A stretch of 64,000 nucleotides of DNA from Pedinophyceae sp. YPF-701 (taxonomy: Eukaryota; Chlorophyta; Pedinophyceae), in NCBI GenBank assembly GCA_916048055.1, contig CAJZHL010000001.1, forward strand, positions 434,001 to 498,000, given 5' to 3'. The notes beneath the pieces are model-generated. The model worked only from the letters and a program-made list of their open reading frames with translations, had not been told where the DNA came from and did not search any database. The position numbers were made by a program, and so were the translations under genes. Below are positions 33,991 through 43,361 of this stretch, piece after piece; within the stretch, counting starts at the first letter, position 1, and the number at the start of each line of letters is the position of its first letter.

Positions 33991-34617
33991 CGCGCGCTGC
34001 GGGGTCGCGTGGAGGCGTGCTTTGAGGCGCCGGCACTTCCGCAGTGGCGATCGGCTGCGGCGGCGCGCGCAGCTTGCGCTCGCTGAGGGCGGCAGCGCGC
34101 GGGAACCTGGCCAACAGCTGGGCTCGCTGCCGCGCCGGGAGCGCGGCGGTCTTCGCGTGTCGAGCCTCGCGCCCGGCACGTTCGAAGGTATTGTGACGAC
34201 GCGTCGCGCACCGCGCCGCGCCGCCGCGCCACGGCCCCCCGCGCCCGGCGACACACCGCGACGTTCGCTGCATACAACGCCTCGGGAAAAGGCCCCGCGC
34301 ACACCGCCCTCGCGCACGCGCCGACAGCCGCCCCGCAACTACCCGGGCCGCCGCGCGCCGCGCGCGCGCCTCGTCAGCGGTCGGGGCGGCGCGTGGCGCG
34401 CCAGCAGAGGTGTCAGTGCGGGGTCTCAGTCAAGGTCCGCGCGCGGCGTTTCCGCGGCCTTGGCCGCCCGGGCGCGCGAGGGAGTGGCATCGTTGCGTCG
34501 CTGGCGGGGTCCTGTCGCGCAACAAACGGCGAGCGAGCCGCGGTACGAGCGCGTGCGAGGCGGAGTGCTTTGCAGCCAAGGCTGGTGTGCTGCTGCTGCT
34601 GCCCTCGACTGGGGCTC
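33991..34617. other. Spacer, no gene seen
   Basis: 627 bp of GC-rich sequence between plus-strand genes. No recognisable coding or RNA gene. Confidence 0.4.
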
Positions 34618-35401
34618 ATGTCCAACTGGATTGGCGCTGTCGTCAAACAGCTCGCGATCACGACTCTCTGCATCTCCTACCTGAAGCGAGAAGGAGTCAT
34701 CAGGTGCGCCGGCCGCGCGTTTTCCAGGCTGCAAACCACCTGGCGATGCCGGGGCGCGACCGCGCGTCCGCGCGCTGTGCGCCGCGTTCAGGGTCCGGGT
34801 TCGTGCCGAAATCACCCGCGGCCGCGATGATTCGGTGTGGTCCCTGCGCTGCGGCGGCGCTCGGGGGCTGCCGCTTCGGGCGACATGGATCAGTGCCGCT
34901 CCGCGCCCGCCTGGCGTCGCTTCGCCCTGCCTGCGCCCGCCGCCGCCTCTGTGTCCACATCCTCGCCCCTCGCTCTCGAATCCAGATCGCTTGACGGCCC
35001 CGCCGAGCTGCCCCTCGGTCATTGAATCGACGGCTCCAACGTGGGCCCACAGCGCGTCGCCGACCGCGTTTTCGCGCCCCCTCCGCGCCCACGCAGTGTC
35101 TCACCTCGAGCCATCCCCAACCGGACGGCGCGCGAGCTCTTCGAATTCGCGGTGCGCGCCCCGCAGCGCCATCCTCCCGTGACCAGCGAGGCGCCCGCGC
35201 CGCGCCGACGCGCGGTCCCGGCCGGCCCGCCCCGCCGCAACGCGCTCATTACATTCCCGTATCCGCGCCTGCGCATCGCCCCCCGGCGTCACCGGCCCGC
35301 GCCGGCCCTCCAACTTTGGACTGCAGCTCAAGGCCGGAGACAGCACTCTCGAGGCCGGGAGCGACCTGCTCGACGCCATCAGGCGCCCGCCCAGGTCCTA
35401 G
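34618..35401 (+). CDS. Hypothetical 80-residue microprotein, three exons
   Basis: I do not recognise this gene. Three short exons, 34618-34703, 35097-35178 and 35327-35401, join with matching phases (2, then 0) and end at TAG for 80 residues. The start is MSNWIGAVVKQLAITTLCIS, an amphipathic or weakly hydrophobic N terminus. The middle exon gives AIPNRTARELFEFAVRAPQR and the last gives AGDSTLEAGSDLLDAIRR. Alternating polar and hydrophobic residues look protein-like, and all splice sites are canonical. It could be a small organelle or membrane-associated subunit, but nothing shows that. The risk is a chance assembly from GC-rich sequence, since each exon is short. Confidence 0.45.
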
Positions 35402-35526
35402 CTCGCCGACCCCGCACGGATCATCCCGCTCGAGGCCGCGCCCGCCCGCGCGAGCCCTCGACAACCCCCGTCCGCGCCGCCCCTGGCCCAGGCGCTCCTC
35501 GCTGCACGCGCCTCGTGCCACGCGCG

Positions 35527-36564
35527 ATGGCCGCGACGGACGGACTCCCGCGGCCCGCCGCCGGCCTCCCGGACCTCTTCGGGCGCCACGACGCGCGCGC
35601 CCTGGCCAAGACCCCCCCCGGGGACTCCGTGGCGGGGGGCCTGCAGTCAACTGCGCCAGCGGCACCCAGCATGGTGCGAGGAACGGAGGACACGCGCGAC
35701 GCCGCCGCGCCCGACGACGCCCCGGACACCCCGAATCTGTCCCCTACCCACCGCGCCGGTCCGACTGGCCAGGCGCCCGCCCAGCGCCCGCCGGGCAGCG
35801 GCGGGGCGGCCCGCCGCAAGACTAGGGCGCCCCGCCGCGGCCTGGGGATCGACGTCACGCCGACGTCGACGCCCTCGGGGTCGCCCGAACTCAGCGGCGC
35901 GCCCGCGCGGGACATCAGCCCGACCTCGGCGGCGCGGCCCCCGCCACCCCTGCCCGCGTGGGACCTCCTGCCGTCGCCCGCGGGCCGCGAGGGCGGCGCG
36001 GCCGCCGCGACGTGGGCCGAGCCCCCGACGCACGAGGGCGCGCCGATGGTGGAGGCGCTCGTGATGGTGCGCGAGGTGTACGTGAACAGAAAGCTGGCGC
36101 AGAAGTGGGCCGACGGGCTCCCGTGGGCGCGGTGCGACTGGAGCGGCACCGAGCTCGACCAAGGTGCGGCGACGCTCCCGCGCGCCATCCCCGCAGCGCA
36201 CCACTCTCCCCCACGCTGCGCGCTTCCGCCACCCCCCCCTACCTCACCGCCCGTACGTACGTCCCCGCCGCGACCGCGTGCAGAGTCGCGGGAGCGCTAC
36301 GACGCGATGTGGCCGGACCTGATCGCCGAGGCGCGCTCGCTGCTGGGCGCGGACCTGTCGGAGCTCATGGCGGCATGCGATGCGGAGTGGGCCAAGGTGA
36401 AGGGCGAGCGCATCGCGGCGTTCGAGCGGGCGCAGCGGGGCGCGCGCCCCGGCACCGAGGCCCTGCGCGCGCCGCGGGGCATCCTGAAGAAGTCGAACCG
36501 TCGCGCGAAGGAACGAAAGGCGCGCCGCGTCGGCTTCGTAGAGTCCCCCGAGGTGTCGAGCTGA
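35527..36564 (+). CDS. Disordered protein with C-terminal PP1-docking motif
   Basis: Two exons, 35527-36163 and 36284-36564, join in phase 1 for 305 residues. The first 170 residues are Pro/Ala/Arg-rich and probably unfolded. A more ordered segment follows (VEALVMVREVYVNRKLAQKW, then WARCDWSGTELDQ). After the splice comes YDAMWPDLIAEARSLLGADL and a helix ELMAACDAEWAKVKGERIAA. The C terminus has RGILKKSNRR and ARRVGFVESPE. In known regulators a GILKK element followed by an RVxF motif is a docking site for protein phosphatase 1; RVGF fits the pattern. This suggests a PP1 regulatory or targeting subunit, as an inference from short motifs only. The family is otherwise unrecognised. Confidence 0.6.
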   Translation: MAATDGLPRPAAGLPDLFGRHDARALAKTPPGDSVAGGLQSTAPAAPSMVRGTEDTRDAAAPDDAPDTPNLSPTHRAGPTGQAPAQRPPGSGGAARRKTRAPRRGLGIDVTPTSTPSGSPELSGAPARDISPTSAARPPPPLPAWDLLPSPAGREGGAAAATWAEPPTHEGAPMVEALVMVREVYVNRKLAQKWADGLPWARCDWSGTELDQGAATLPRAIPAAHHSPPRCALPPPPPTSPPVRTSPPRPRAESRERYDAMWPDLIAEARSLLGADLSELMAACDAEWAKVKGERIAAFERAQRGARPGTEALRAPRGILKKSNRRAKERKARRVGFVESPEVSS

Positions 36565-36980
36565 CGCTGGGGACGCGCGCGGGCCGCGCAGCCGGAGGAG
36601 GGGCGCTCCGTGGCTGCGCAGCGCGTCGTGGGCCGTTGGGACTCGCTAGATGCTCCTGTCCGCGCGTGCGCGTCCATGGCTCTCACCGCCGCGGCTCGTG
36701 CTCAGACTGCGCTGTGAGACTGTCCCGTTCGTTGCGAACGAGGTTCGACCTTCGCAGCGTCGCACTGCCCCTACAGCGTGCTCCGACAGCCACCCCTCCC
36801 CCTCTTCCCGCCCCCCCTCCGTGCACGCGTGCCGGTCGGTGAGCCAGATCAGAACCAACCCTCACAGTCAGAGGCACGCACACCCTTGTTTCACGCGCAG
36901 CGCCTACACACGCTGCCAGCGCGGACGACCAGAGACCCGTGCGTTTGTGCGCCCGCTGCCCCGCCATCGACGACATCGCG
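36565..36980. other. Convergent spacer, no gene seen
   Basis: 416 bp between the stop codons of two converging genes; presumably both 3' UTRs. No repeat or RNA gene was recognised. Confidence 0.4.
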
Positions 36981-39686
36981 CTAATTCAGGTCTGCGTCCT
37001 CCCACTCCTGCCTGGCACTACGCGCGAACTCCGGCCCGCTGCGCCGCCGCCAGTCCTGCTCCCGCTGCTCCGTCCCGGGCGGCTTCACCTTGGCCCACTG
37101 CTCAAACACACCGTCGTACCATTCGTCCGACTCCAGCGCGTGGCGCACCTCGGGCGGCAGGCCCGTCTGCACGCGCACTATCTTCCCCGTCACCGGGTGC
37201 TCGATCCGCAGCCCCACGCACCACAGCGCCAGCGGGGGGCTCCTCGCCCCGTGCGCGTGCCGCATGACGCGCGGCGCATCCAACCCCCGTCGCTCCGCCC
37301 CCGACACGTCCGGCGAAGCCGCCGGGCCGTCCCCGGCGACGCCCGAGCGGCTCCGGCGGTCCGACAGGAGCTCCCGCCGCGCCCGCTGCACCGCCGCGCC
37401 GCGCCCCTCGTCGTCAAACGTCTCGCCGTCAGTCAGGCCGCCCCTGTCCGACACTGGCTCCGGGCGCTGCAACTGCGCCTCGTACTCCGCGCGAGACGGC
37501 GACTCCAGGTGCATCCTGTTCAGGTCCTGCGTCGCAAACAAACATGGCGCCGCCACGAGACGTCAGGACCCCCCCTGCCGCTTTCACGCCTGTCAGTCAG
37601 GCAAGGCGCGCTGTCGGGCTCTGGCGGGGAGGCGCACCTCCACCGCGCGCGACACGACGGTCTTGCGCTGCCCGCGCTCCCGCTGCAGGTCCGCGCGCGA
37701 CCGGACCCGCGCCTCCCGCGCGCTGCCGAGGATGGCGTCGGCAACGGGCTGGCGCGTGACGGGGTCCACGTGGACGCCGAGGTTCGGGTCGTACACGAGC
37801 CCGCGCGCCGAGGAGGAGTACCGTCCGCGCTTCTTCACCAAGTACCGCGTCTGCGAGGGACAACCGATCGAGAAACCAGGATCGAAAGTGACACGCATGT
37901 CCTCGACTCCCTCGCGCGGCGCTCCCACGCGTGCACCCGATCGCTCGGCCCCCCCGCCCCGCGTCCGCGGTCCGCACCTGCTCGTCGCCCAGCACCGGGT
38001 ACCCCGCGTACGCCATGTGTCGGCGGACCTGGCGTCTGCGGAGCGTTGACGTGGTGACCGCCACGACCTCAACCTCGGGCTTCCCGTCCGTCAGCTGCGG
38101 CTTCGCCGACCGCACGCGCCGCAGCGGCGTCACCCACGACGCCGCCAAGCGCCCGTCGAGCCGAATCCGAACCTGCCGGCCCGCCTGCGGCACGCTGCGC
38201 GTAGTCACGCAGACCCACTTGGATTCCACGCGCAGCGGGTGGTCCTCCGCGAAGACTTGCCGCAGCGCGTCGCGCGCCTCGCTCGTCTTCGCGAGCACCA
38301 ACAGCCCGCCCGCCCACGTGTCGGCGCCCAGCACCGCCTCTGGGATCCACAACGGGCGCGCCGAGTCGGGCACCTGCCCCCGGATGCGGTCCGCCTGCGT
38401 CCGCACGAACTCGTCCAGGTCCACCGCCACGCCGGACTCGGTCTCCCGCCTCGACTCCAGGCACTTGGCCAACACGTACGCCCGCGTGGCGGTGTGCTCG
38501 TGCGCTCGCGGCGCGCCCTGGGGCCGCGGGCCGTGCTTGGGCGACGCGCGCATGCCGCGCGGCTTCTCTACGACCACGAGGTCCCGGTCCTCGTACAGGA
38601 TCCGGAAGCCCTCGTTCGTCGTCCCGCTCCACGCCACCTCGCCATCCTCGTAGTGGAACTGCGCCGCGGTCGCGCCCTCGTCCGGCGCGTGGCGCTCCAC
38701 CCCGCTGAGCTCCGGCGTGCCGTGGCCCGGGATCGCGACGTCCTTGCCCACTTTGATCACCTCCGGCACAGTCAGCACCTTCTGCGGGGCGGGGGACACC
38801 ACCAACGCACCCGTGGTCGCGGGCGCGGGGGACTCGCGTCGAGGACGACGCGGGAGCGCGCGTGGAGGGCGCCGCACCTCGAACAGCGTCACTTCGTCGC
38901 CGGCGCGCACCACGTCGTCCTGCGCGACGAGATCCCCATTCACTCGCACGAAGTCCCCCCGACACGCCTTCCGCGCGGACGTCACCGTGCGGAACCGGTT
39001 CGGCAGTTCCCTCTGCGCCGCGCAGCCGTCCGAGGCGGGTGACTCAGCCGCGAGCGCTCCCCTGGCGCAGGCCACGCGTGGCGGGCGGCGCGGGGCGCGG
39101 GCGGGGCGCGCGACGTGCGGGGGCTCACCATGAGAGTCTGCAGAACGGTCTCGTCGTCGGACTTGTGCTTGTACGTCCAGACCGGGATCCGCGTGTCTTG
39201 CCCTTCGCTGCCACGCGCGTACTTCCCTCTGCGACGTTGCGACCGGGGCAGGCGCCTCCGGTCGCCCCTGCGGCGCTCCGTCTGCGCGCCCCCGGGGGCG
39301 TCCGCTGCCTCGTCTACGTCTGAGCTGGGGTGTGCCGTGGAAACGTACGTCCGAGCGGCCCTGTTCGCGCCCCCGCGATTATGTTGCCCTCGTCCAGACG
39401 CAGCCTCGCGCTCCGTGCGGGCCCGCGAGCGCGCGTCGCTATTTCGCAAGTCGCGCGACGACTCGTAGTGTCCGCCCCGGGCGCCGGGCGCCGTCATGCG
39501 CGCCAGTTGCGACCGCATTGACCGCCCAACGAGGCGACAAGGGTCTCCCGCGCTGCCGCCGTCCCTGGCGGCGAACCGCGGTACATATCCGCCGTTGAAC
39601 GCCGAGCTTGCCACGGTGAAGCGACTCCGTCTGACGAGATCCCCGGAGACCCCTCCCTGACGGCAGGGGGCGAAGAGAGAAGCCAT
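36981..39686 (-). CDS. RluA-type pseudouridine synthase with S4-like domain
   Basis: This enzyme class isomerises uridine to pseudouridine in rRNA or tRNA. Four exons are modelled: 39686-39129, 39012-37978, 37850-37638 and 37526-36981. All are phase 0 and give 783 residues. An Arg-rich N-terminal region (about 1-170), possibly organelle-targeting because it starts MASLFAPCR, leads to an S4-like RNA-binding segment (TVLQTLM, then SARKACRGDFVRVNGDLV). The catalytic domain shows LYEDRDLVVVEKPRGM, then ADTWAGGLLVLAKTSEARDA, where the Asp aligns with the catalytic Asp of HRLDxxTSG. The C-terminal motif RRRQVRRHMAYAGYPVLGDEQ is typical. The usual His-Arg-Leu before the catalytic Asp is replaced by Leu-Gly-Ala. 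A C-terminal extension of about 250 residues is unlike bacterial enzymes. The start is one of several possible Met codons. Confidence 0.82.
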
Positions 39687-40118
39687 GCTGTGCGCCCAGC
39701 CCTCCGCAACAACTGTCAGGTCGACCCAGTGCGTTGAACTCGCTGCCGTCTGCCTGAGCCCCTTCCTTAGCATGCTGGGGTCGCCTGAACGGGCATGCGC
39801 TCGCACCCAGCAGTGCTCGCCAGCGCCCTCAGCAATGCTCGACGCCCCCCGGCACGCACGGAGGTCCACGCGCGGCCTGGCGATCCATCCACGACGCCCA
39901 GACCTCGAGAATGTATTTTCGCGATTGGTTCGCGCGGCGGGCCCGCATGTAGCCGCCCGTGCCGCGCGCGGGAGGCCTGAAGTGGGTACTCAACGACCGC
40001 GGGATCTGTGGCCGCCCGCGCCCGCGTCGCGCGGCACTCTTTCCCGGGCCCACCGTCGGTCGCGTTGCCGGAACGATTTGAACCGCTGGCGGGATCGGGG
40101 GAGCGCGGAGCGGGGACG
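39687..40118. other. Divergent spacer, no gene seen
   Basis: 432 bp between the starts of the pseudouridine synthase and OST48 genes, probably with both promoters. An earlier Met for the synthase at 39869 remains possible. Confidence 0.4.
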
Positions 40119-41779
40119 ATGAGCAGGCAGCGCCGGGGCGCCTGGGCTACCCTGCTGGCCCTGTTGCTGTGCGCCAGCCTCGTGCTGCGCGGGGGCGCCG
40201 ATGCGGCGGATGGCGTGATTGCGGGGGCCGCGGGGGCCACGGGGGCCGCGAGGGCGCTGGTGGTGCTAGGGACGGCCAAGCAGCGGGCTACGTACAGCGC
40301 GTTCCTCACCATGTTGGCGGAGGTGCAGTCGAGCGTGGAGGTGGTGGAGGCGAGCGAGGGGTTCAGCCTCATGAAGTACGGCGACAGGCAGTACGATAAC
40401 GTCGTGATCCTGGCGCCGCGCGTGTCGTCGTTCGCGTCGCCGGACGTCTCCGCCCGCGGCCTCACGGCCTTCCTGGAGAAGGGCGGCAACGTCTTCATCA
40501 CTGCCGGTGCGCCCCGCGAGCTCCCTCACTTCGAACCATGCGCCCCGCGGCGAGACCGCGCGCCCAGGGCGCCCCCCCGCCGCGCTCTCGCCCCGAACGC
40601 CTCTCCAAGCAGGGCACGCTGCGTTCCCCGCCGCCCCACGCCCTCTCCGACACAGATGCTCGCGCTGCCGGACCCGTCCAGTCCTCTCCGCGCGCTTTCG
40701 AGCGCGAAACCCCGCCCCCAGCGCTCCGCCCGCCCCTGCGAGCCTCCGACCCTCTCCCCGCCACCGCCCCTCGCGCCGCGCCCGCAGACCACGGCTTCTC
40801 CTCGCCGATCCAGTCCATCACGTCGGCCCTCGGCGTCGGACTCGACGAGAAGGGCGCGATCGCCGTCGACCACACCTCCCACAACGCCACGCTCGCCCCG
40901 TCGACTCCATCCAAAAAGGCCGACCGCGGGCCCTCCGCGCTCCTGGCCACCACGGGCGTCTACCCCACGCAGGCGCTCCTCGAGGAGCCCCTCGCCGCCC
41001 CCGTGCTCTTCCGCGGCGTCTGCTCCGTCCTCCCGGCGCAGTCCGACACCCTGCTGCCCGCGCTCTGGGCCGAGGACACGGGCTACTCCTTCCGCGAGGG
41101 GCGGAGCCACGCGCGGCGCGCGCCCGTCGCGGGGCAGCTGTGCTCGCTCGCGACGCTCGTGCAGGCGCGCAACAACGCGCGCGCGGTCGTGCTGGGATCG
41201 ACGGACATGCTGAGCAACACCGTGATGGGGTCCCCGGTCGAGGTGCCGGGGCGGGGGCGGTGGGACGCGCCCGGGAACGCGCGGCTCGCGCGCGCGCTCG
41301 CGGAGTGGGCGTTCCAGCGCAACGGCGTCCTGCGCATGACGCGGTTCGACCACGTGGTGACCAACCGCCCGGGCGTCCCGCGCAACCCCGAGCAGTACCG
41401 CGTCAGCGACGACGTGACGCTCACGGTGCGGATGGAGCGGCTGGTGTCGGGGCAGTGGCAGCCGTACGCGTCCGACGCGGTGCAGGCGTCGTTCGTCATG
41501 CTCGACCCGTACGTGCGCCGCACGCTGTCGCACGACGGCAAGGGCAACTTCAAGCTGGAGTTCAAGGTGCCGGACGTGTACGGCGTGTTCAAGTACGTCG
41601 TGCGGCACCGCGACCCCGGGTTCTCGGCCGTCGACTTGGAGCACGTGCAGGGGGTGCGGCCGTTCCGGCATGACGAGTACCCCCGCTTCCTGACGCAGGC
41701 GTACCCGTACTACACCGCGGCGTTCTCGATGATCGGCGCGTTCCTCGCGATGACCAGCGTCATGCTGTACCACAAGTGA
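40119..41779 (+). CDS. DDOST: Oligosaccharyltransferase 48 kDa subunit
   Basis: OST48/WBP1 is a core ER-membrane subunit of the complex that transfers glycan to Asn of nascent proteins. Two exons, 40119-40506 and 40788-41779, join in phase 1 for 459 residues. A signal peptide (LLALLLCASLVLRGGADA) is followed by the lumenal domain: RALVVLG, SLMKYGDRQYDNVVILAP and FLEKGGNVFITA, joined to DHGFSSPIQSITSALG. Later family motifs include RMTRFDHVVTN, YRVSDDVTLTV and FKVPDVYGVFKYVV, with the C-terminal segment FPRFL-like EYPRFLTQAYPYY. A single C-terminal membrane helix (FSMIGAFLAMTSVMLY) ends in HK, giving a very short cytosolic tail as in the family. Length is close to yeast and animal proteins. 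Confidence 0.94.
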
Positions 41780-42058
41780 GGCCACGGCGACGCGCGCAGC
41801 TGGGTGGACGGGCAGCCAACGGCTGGCCGCGGGCGCAGGAGCTCGCCGCCGTGGATCGCTGTGAAGCGGCGATCGCGAAAGCGCTGGCGGCAGGGCCGTG
41901 ACGCGCGAAAAAGATGTATCAGCACAGCGCTTGTTGCGGTTGCTACTTCTGTCGTCGGGCAGGTCATGGAGAGCACGAAACGCGACGTCGCTCGCGCCGC
42001 CGGGCCGGTCGTGGCAGCCCCGCCCGCACCGGGTCTTCGCTGCTGCGACGTCAGGGCC

Positions 42059-43057
42059 TCACTGCCCCGCAGCAATCATCGTCTCGATCGTCTGCAGGTC
42101 GTTCAGCATCTGCTCCGCCTTCTTGCGCGGGAACGGCGCGACGCCGTTGCTGCAGGGAGCGCCGAGCCGAGCCAGCGTCGTGAGCGCAGCGTCCGGGCGC
42201 GGGGGTGCGCGCACGCTTGTGCGCAAGCCCTCCCAGCACGACGCCACACCGTTCACGACGATAGCGCGCCCGCGCGCGAACCTCCTCGCACGGGCGCTGC
42301 ACGTCACGGGCGTCGCTGGTCCGCGCGTGCGCGGCGCACCTGTTGAACTGGCCGAGGAAGGCGTCGCCAAGGATGTACATCTTGCGCTGGCTCTCCCGGC
42401 GCGTGCTGCCGCCCGGGGCGTACTTGGACGTCCACGTCTTGATCGCGGGCTTCATGTTCTTGTACGCCTCGAACCGCTTGGGGTCGTACAGGTCGGTCGT
42501 GGTAAGGTAGAACCTCATGAGCTCGCCCAGCTCCAGCGTGGCGCGGCCGTACTCGTCGTCGACGGGCGCCAGCTCCGTGTCCACCCCGAGCTTGCCCGTC
42601 TGGCTGGCCTGCGCGGGCGGAGGAGCCATGACACCCCACGTGGACGCCGGTCGATCCTCCCCGCACACTGCCTCGGGCGGCTGTGCGGGCCGCACGCGGA
42701 CCGACGGATCGTGATCGGCGCCGAAATAGGGTGGAAGAGGCAGAAACATTCCATCCAGGGCGCGGGAGACGGTTTGCATCGCAATTCGGGTGCGGAAATG
42801 ACGCACGGACTGCTGGGGCGGCGTGTTGGGTTAGGGTCGCTGCGGTGTGGCGCAGAGCGCACCTGCGCAGCCTGGGGCCGGTCCAGCGCGAAGAGGAAGA
42901 TCGAACCGACGACGGCGGCGCCCGCTTGCCGGCGGGAGAGCGCGGACGCACCGCCGGGGGCGCCCGAGGCGCGAGCGGGGAGCTGCGGCGAGCGAGCGTG
43001 CTTGCTGGCCGCGGGGGGCGCCGCCAAGCGGGCCGCGGATGCCGCGACGTGGGGCAT
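42059..43057 (-). CDS. Psb27-like thylakoid lumen photosystem II assembly factor
   Basis: Psb27 homologues bind CP43 in the lumen during photosystem II assembly and repair. Three exons, 43057-42863, 42608-42340 and 42149-42059, give 184 residues. The first exon is a bipartite plastid presequence: a Ser/Ala/Arg-rich transit region, then a twin-arginine signal SRRQAGAAVVGSIFLFAL and an AQA-type cleavage site spanning the first splice. The mature four-helix domain has YGRATLELGELMRFYL, RKMYILGDAFLGQFN and the family's closing pattern APFPRKKAEQMLNDLQTIE. It is shorter on the Psb27 side than LPA19-type forms and diverged, so the subfamily is uncertain. This is the clearest evidence in the window that the organism is photosynthetic. 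Its stop is 279 bp from the convergent OST48 stop. Confidence 0.8.
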
Positions 43058-43361
43058 GGCGTCAGGTCGCGCGAGCGAAGGCGCGTGCGGAGGCGCGTGC
43101 GCCGGGCCCTGGAAGGAGCGCGAGGAGAGTCACTGGCGTCGAAGACGGTGTGGATTCGGGCCTGAAACGGTACGTTGAATATCGATCTCGATAATGTGTG
43201 GCTGGGTCTGCGCGTGGGCGTGCTGCTGTCGGCGATTTGACGCCCGCTCCGCGGTGGAGTGGTCCGACTGAGCGACGGACAGACACAACATGTTGTCAAG
43301 GCGCTGCTGGAGGCGTCAAAGTGAGGGGGGCGAGGGGGGGGCTGACCACTGGGACGCGCCG
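43058..43361. other. Divergent spacer, no gene seen
   Basis: 304 bp between the starts of the Psb27-like gene and the LamG gene; probably shared promoter space. Nothing else was seen. Confidence 0.4.
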
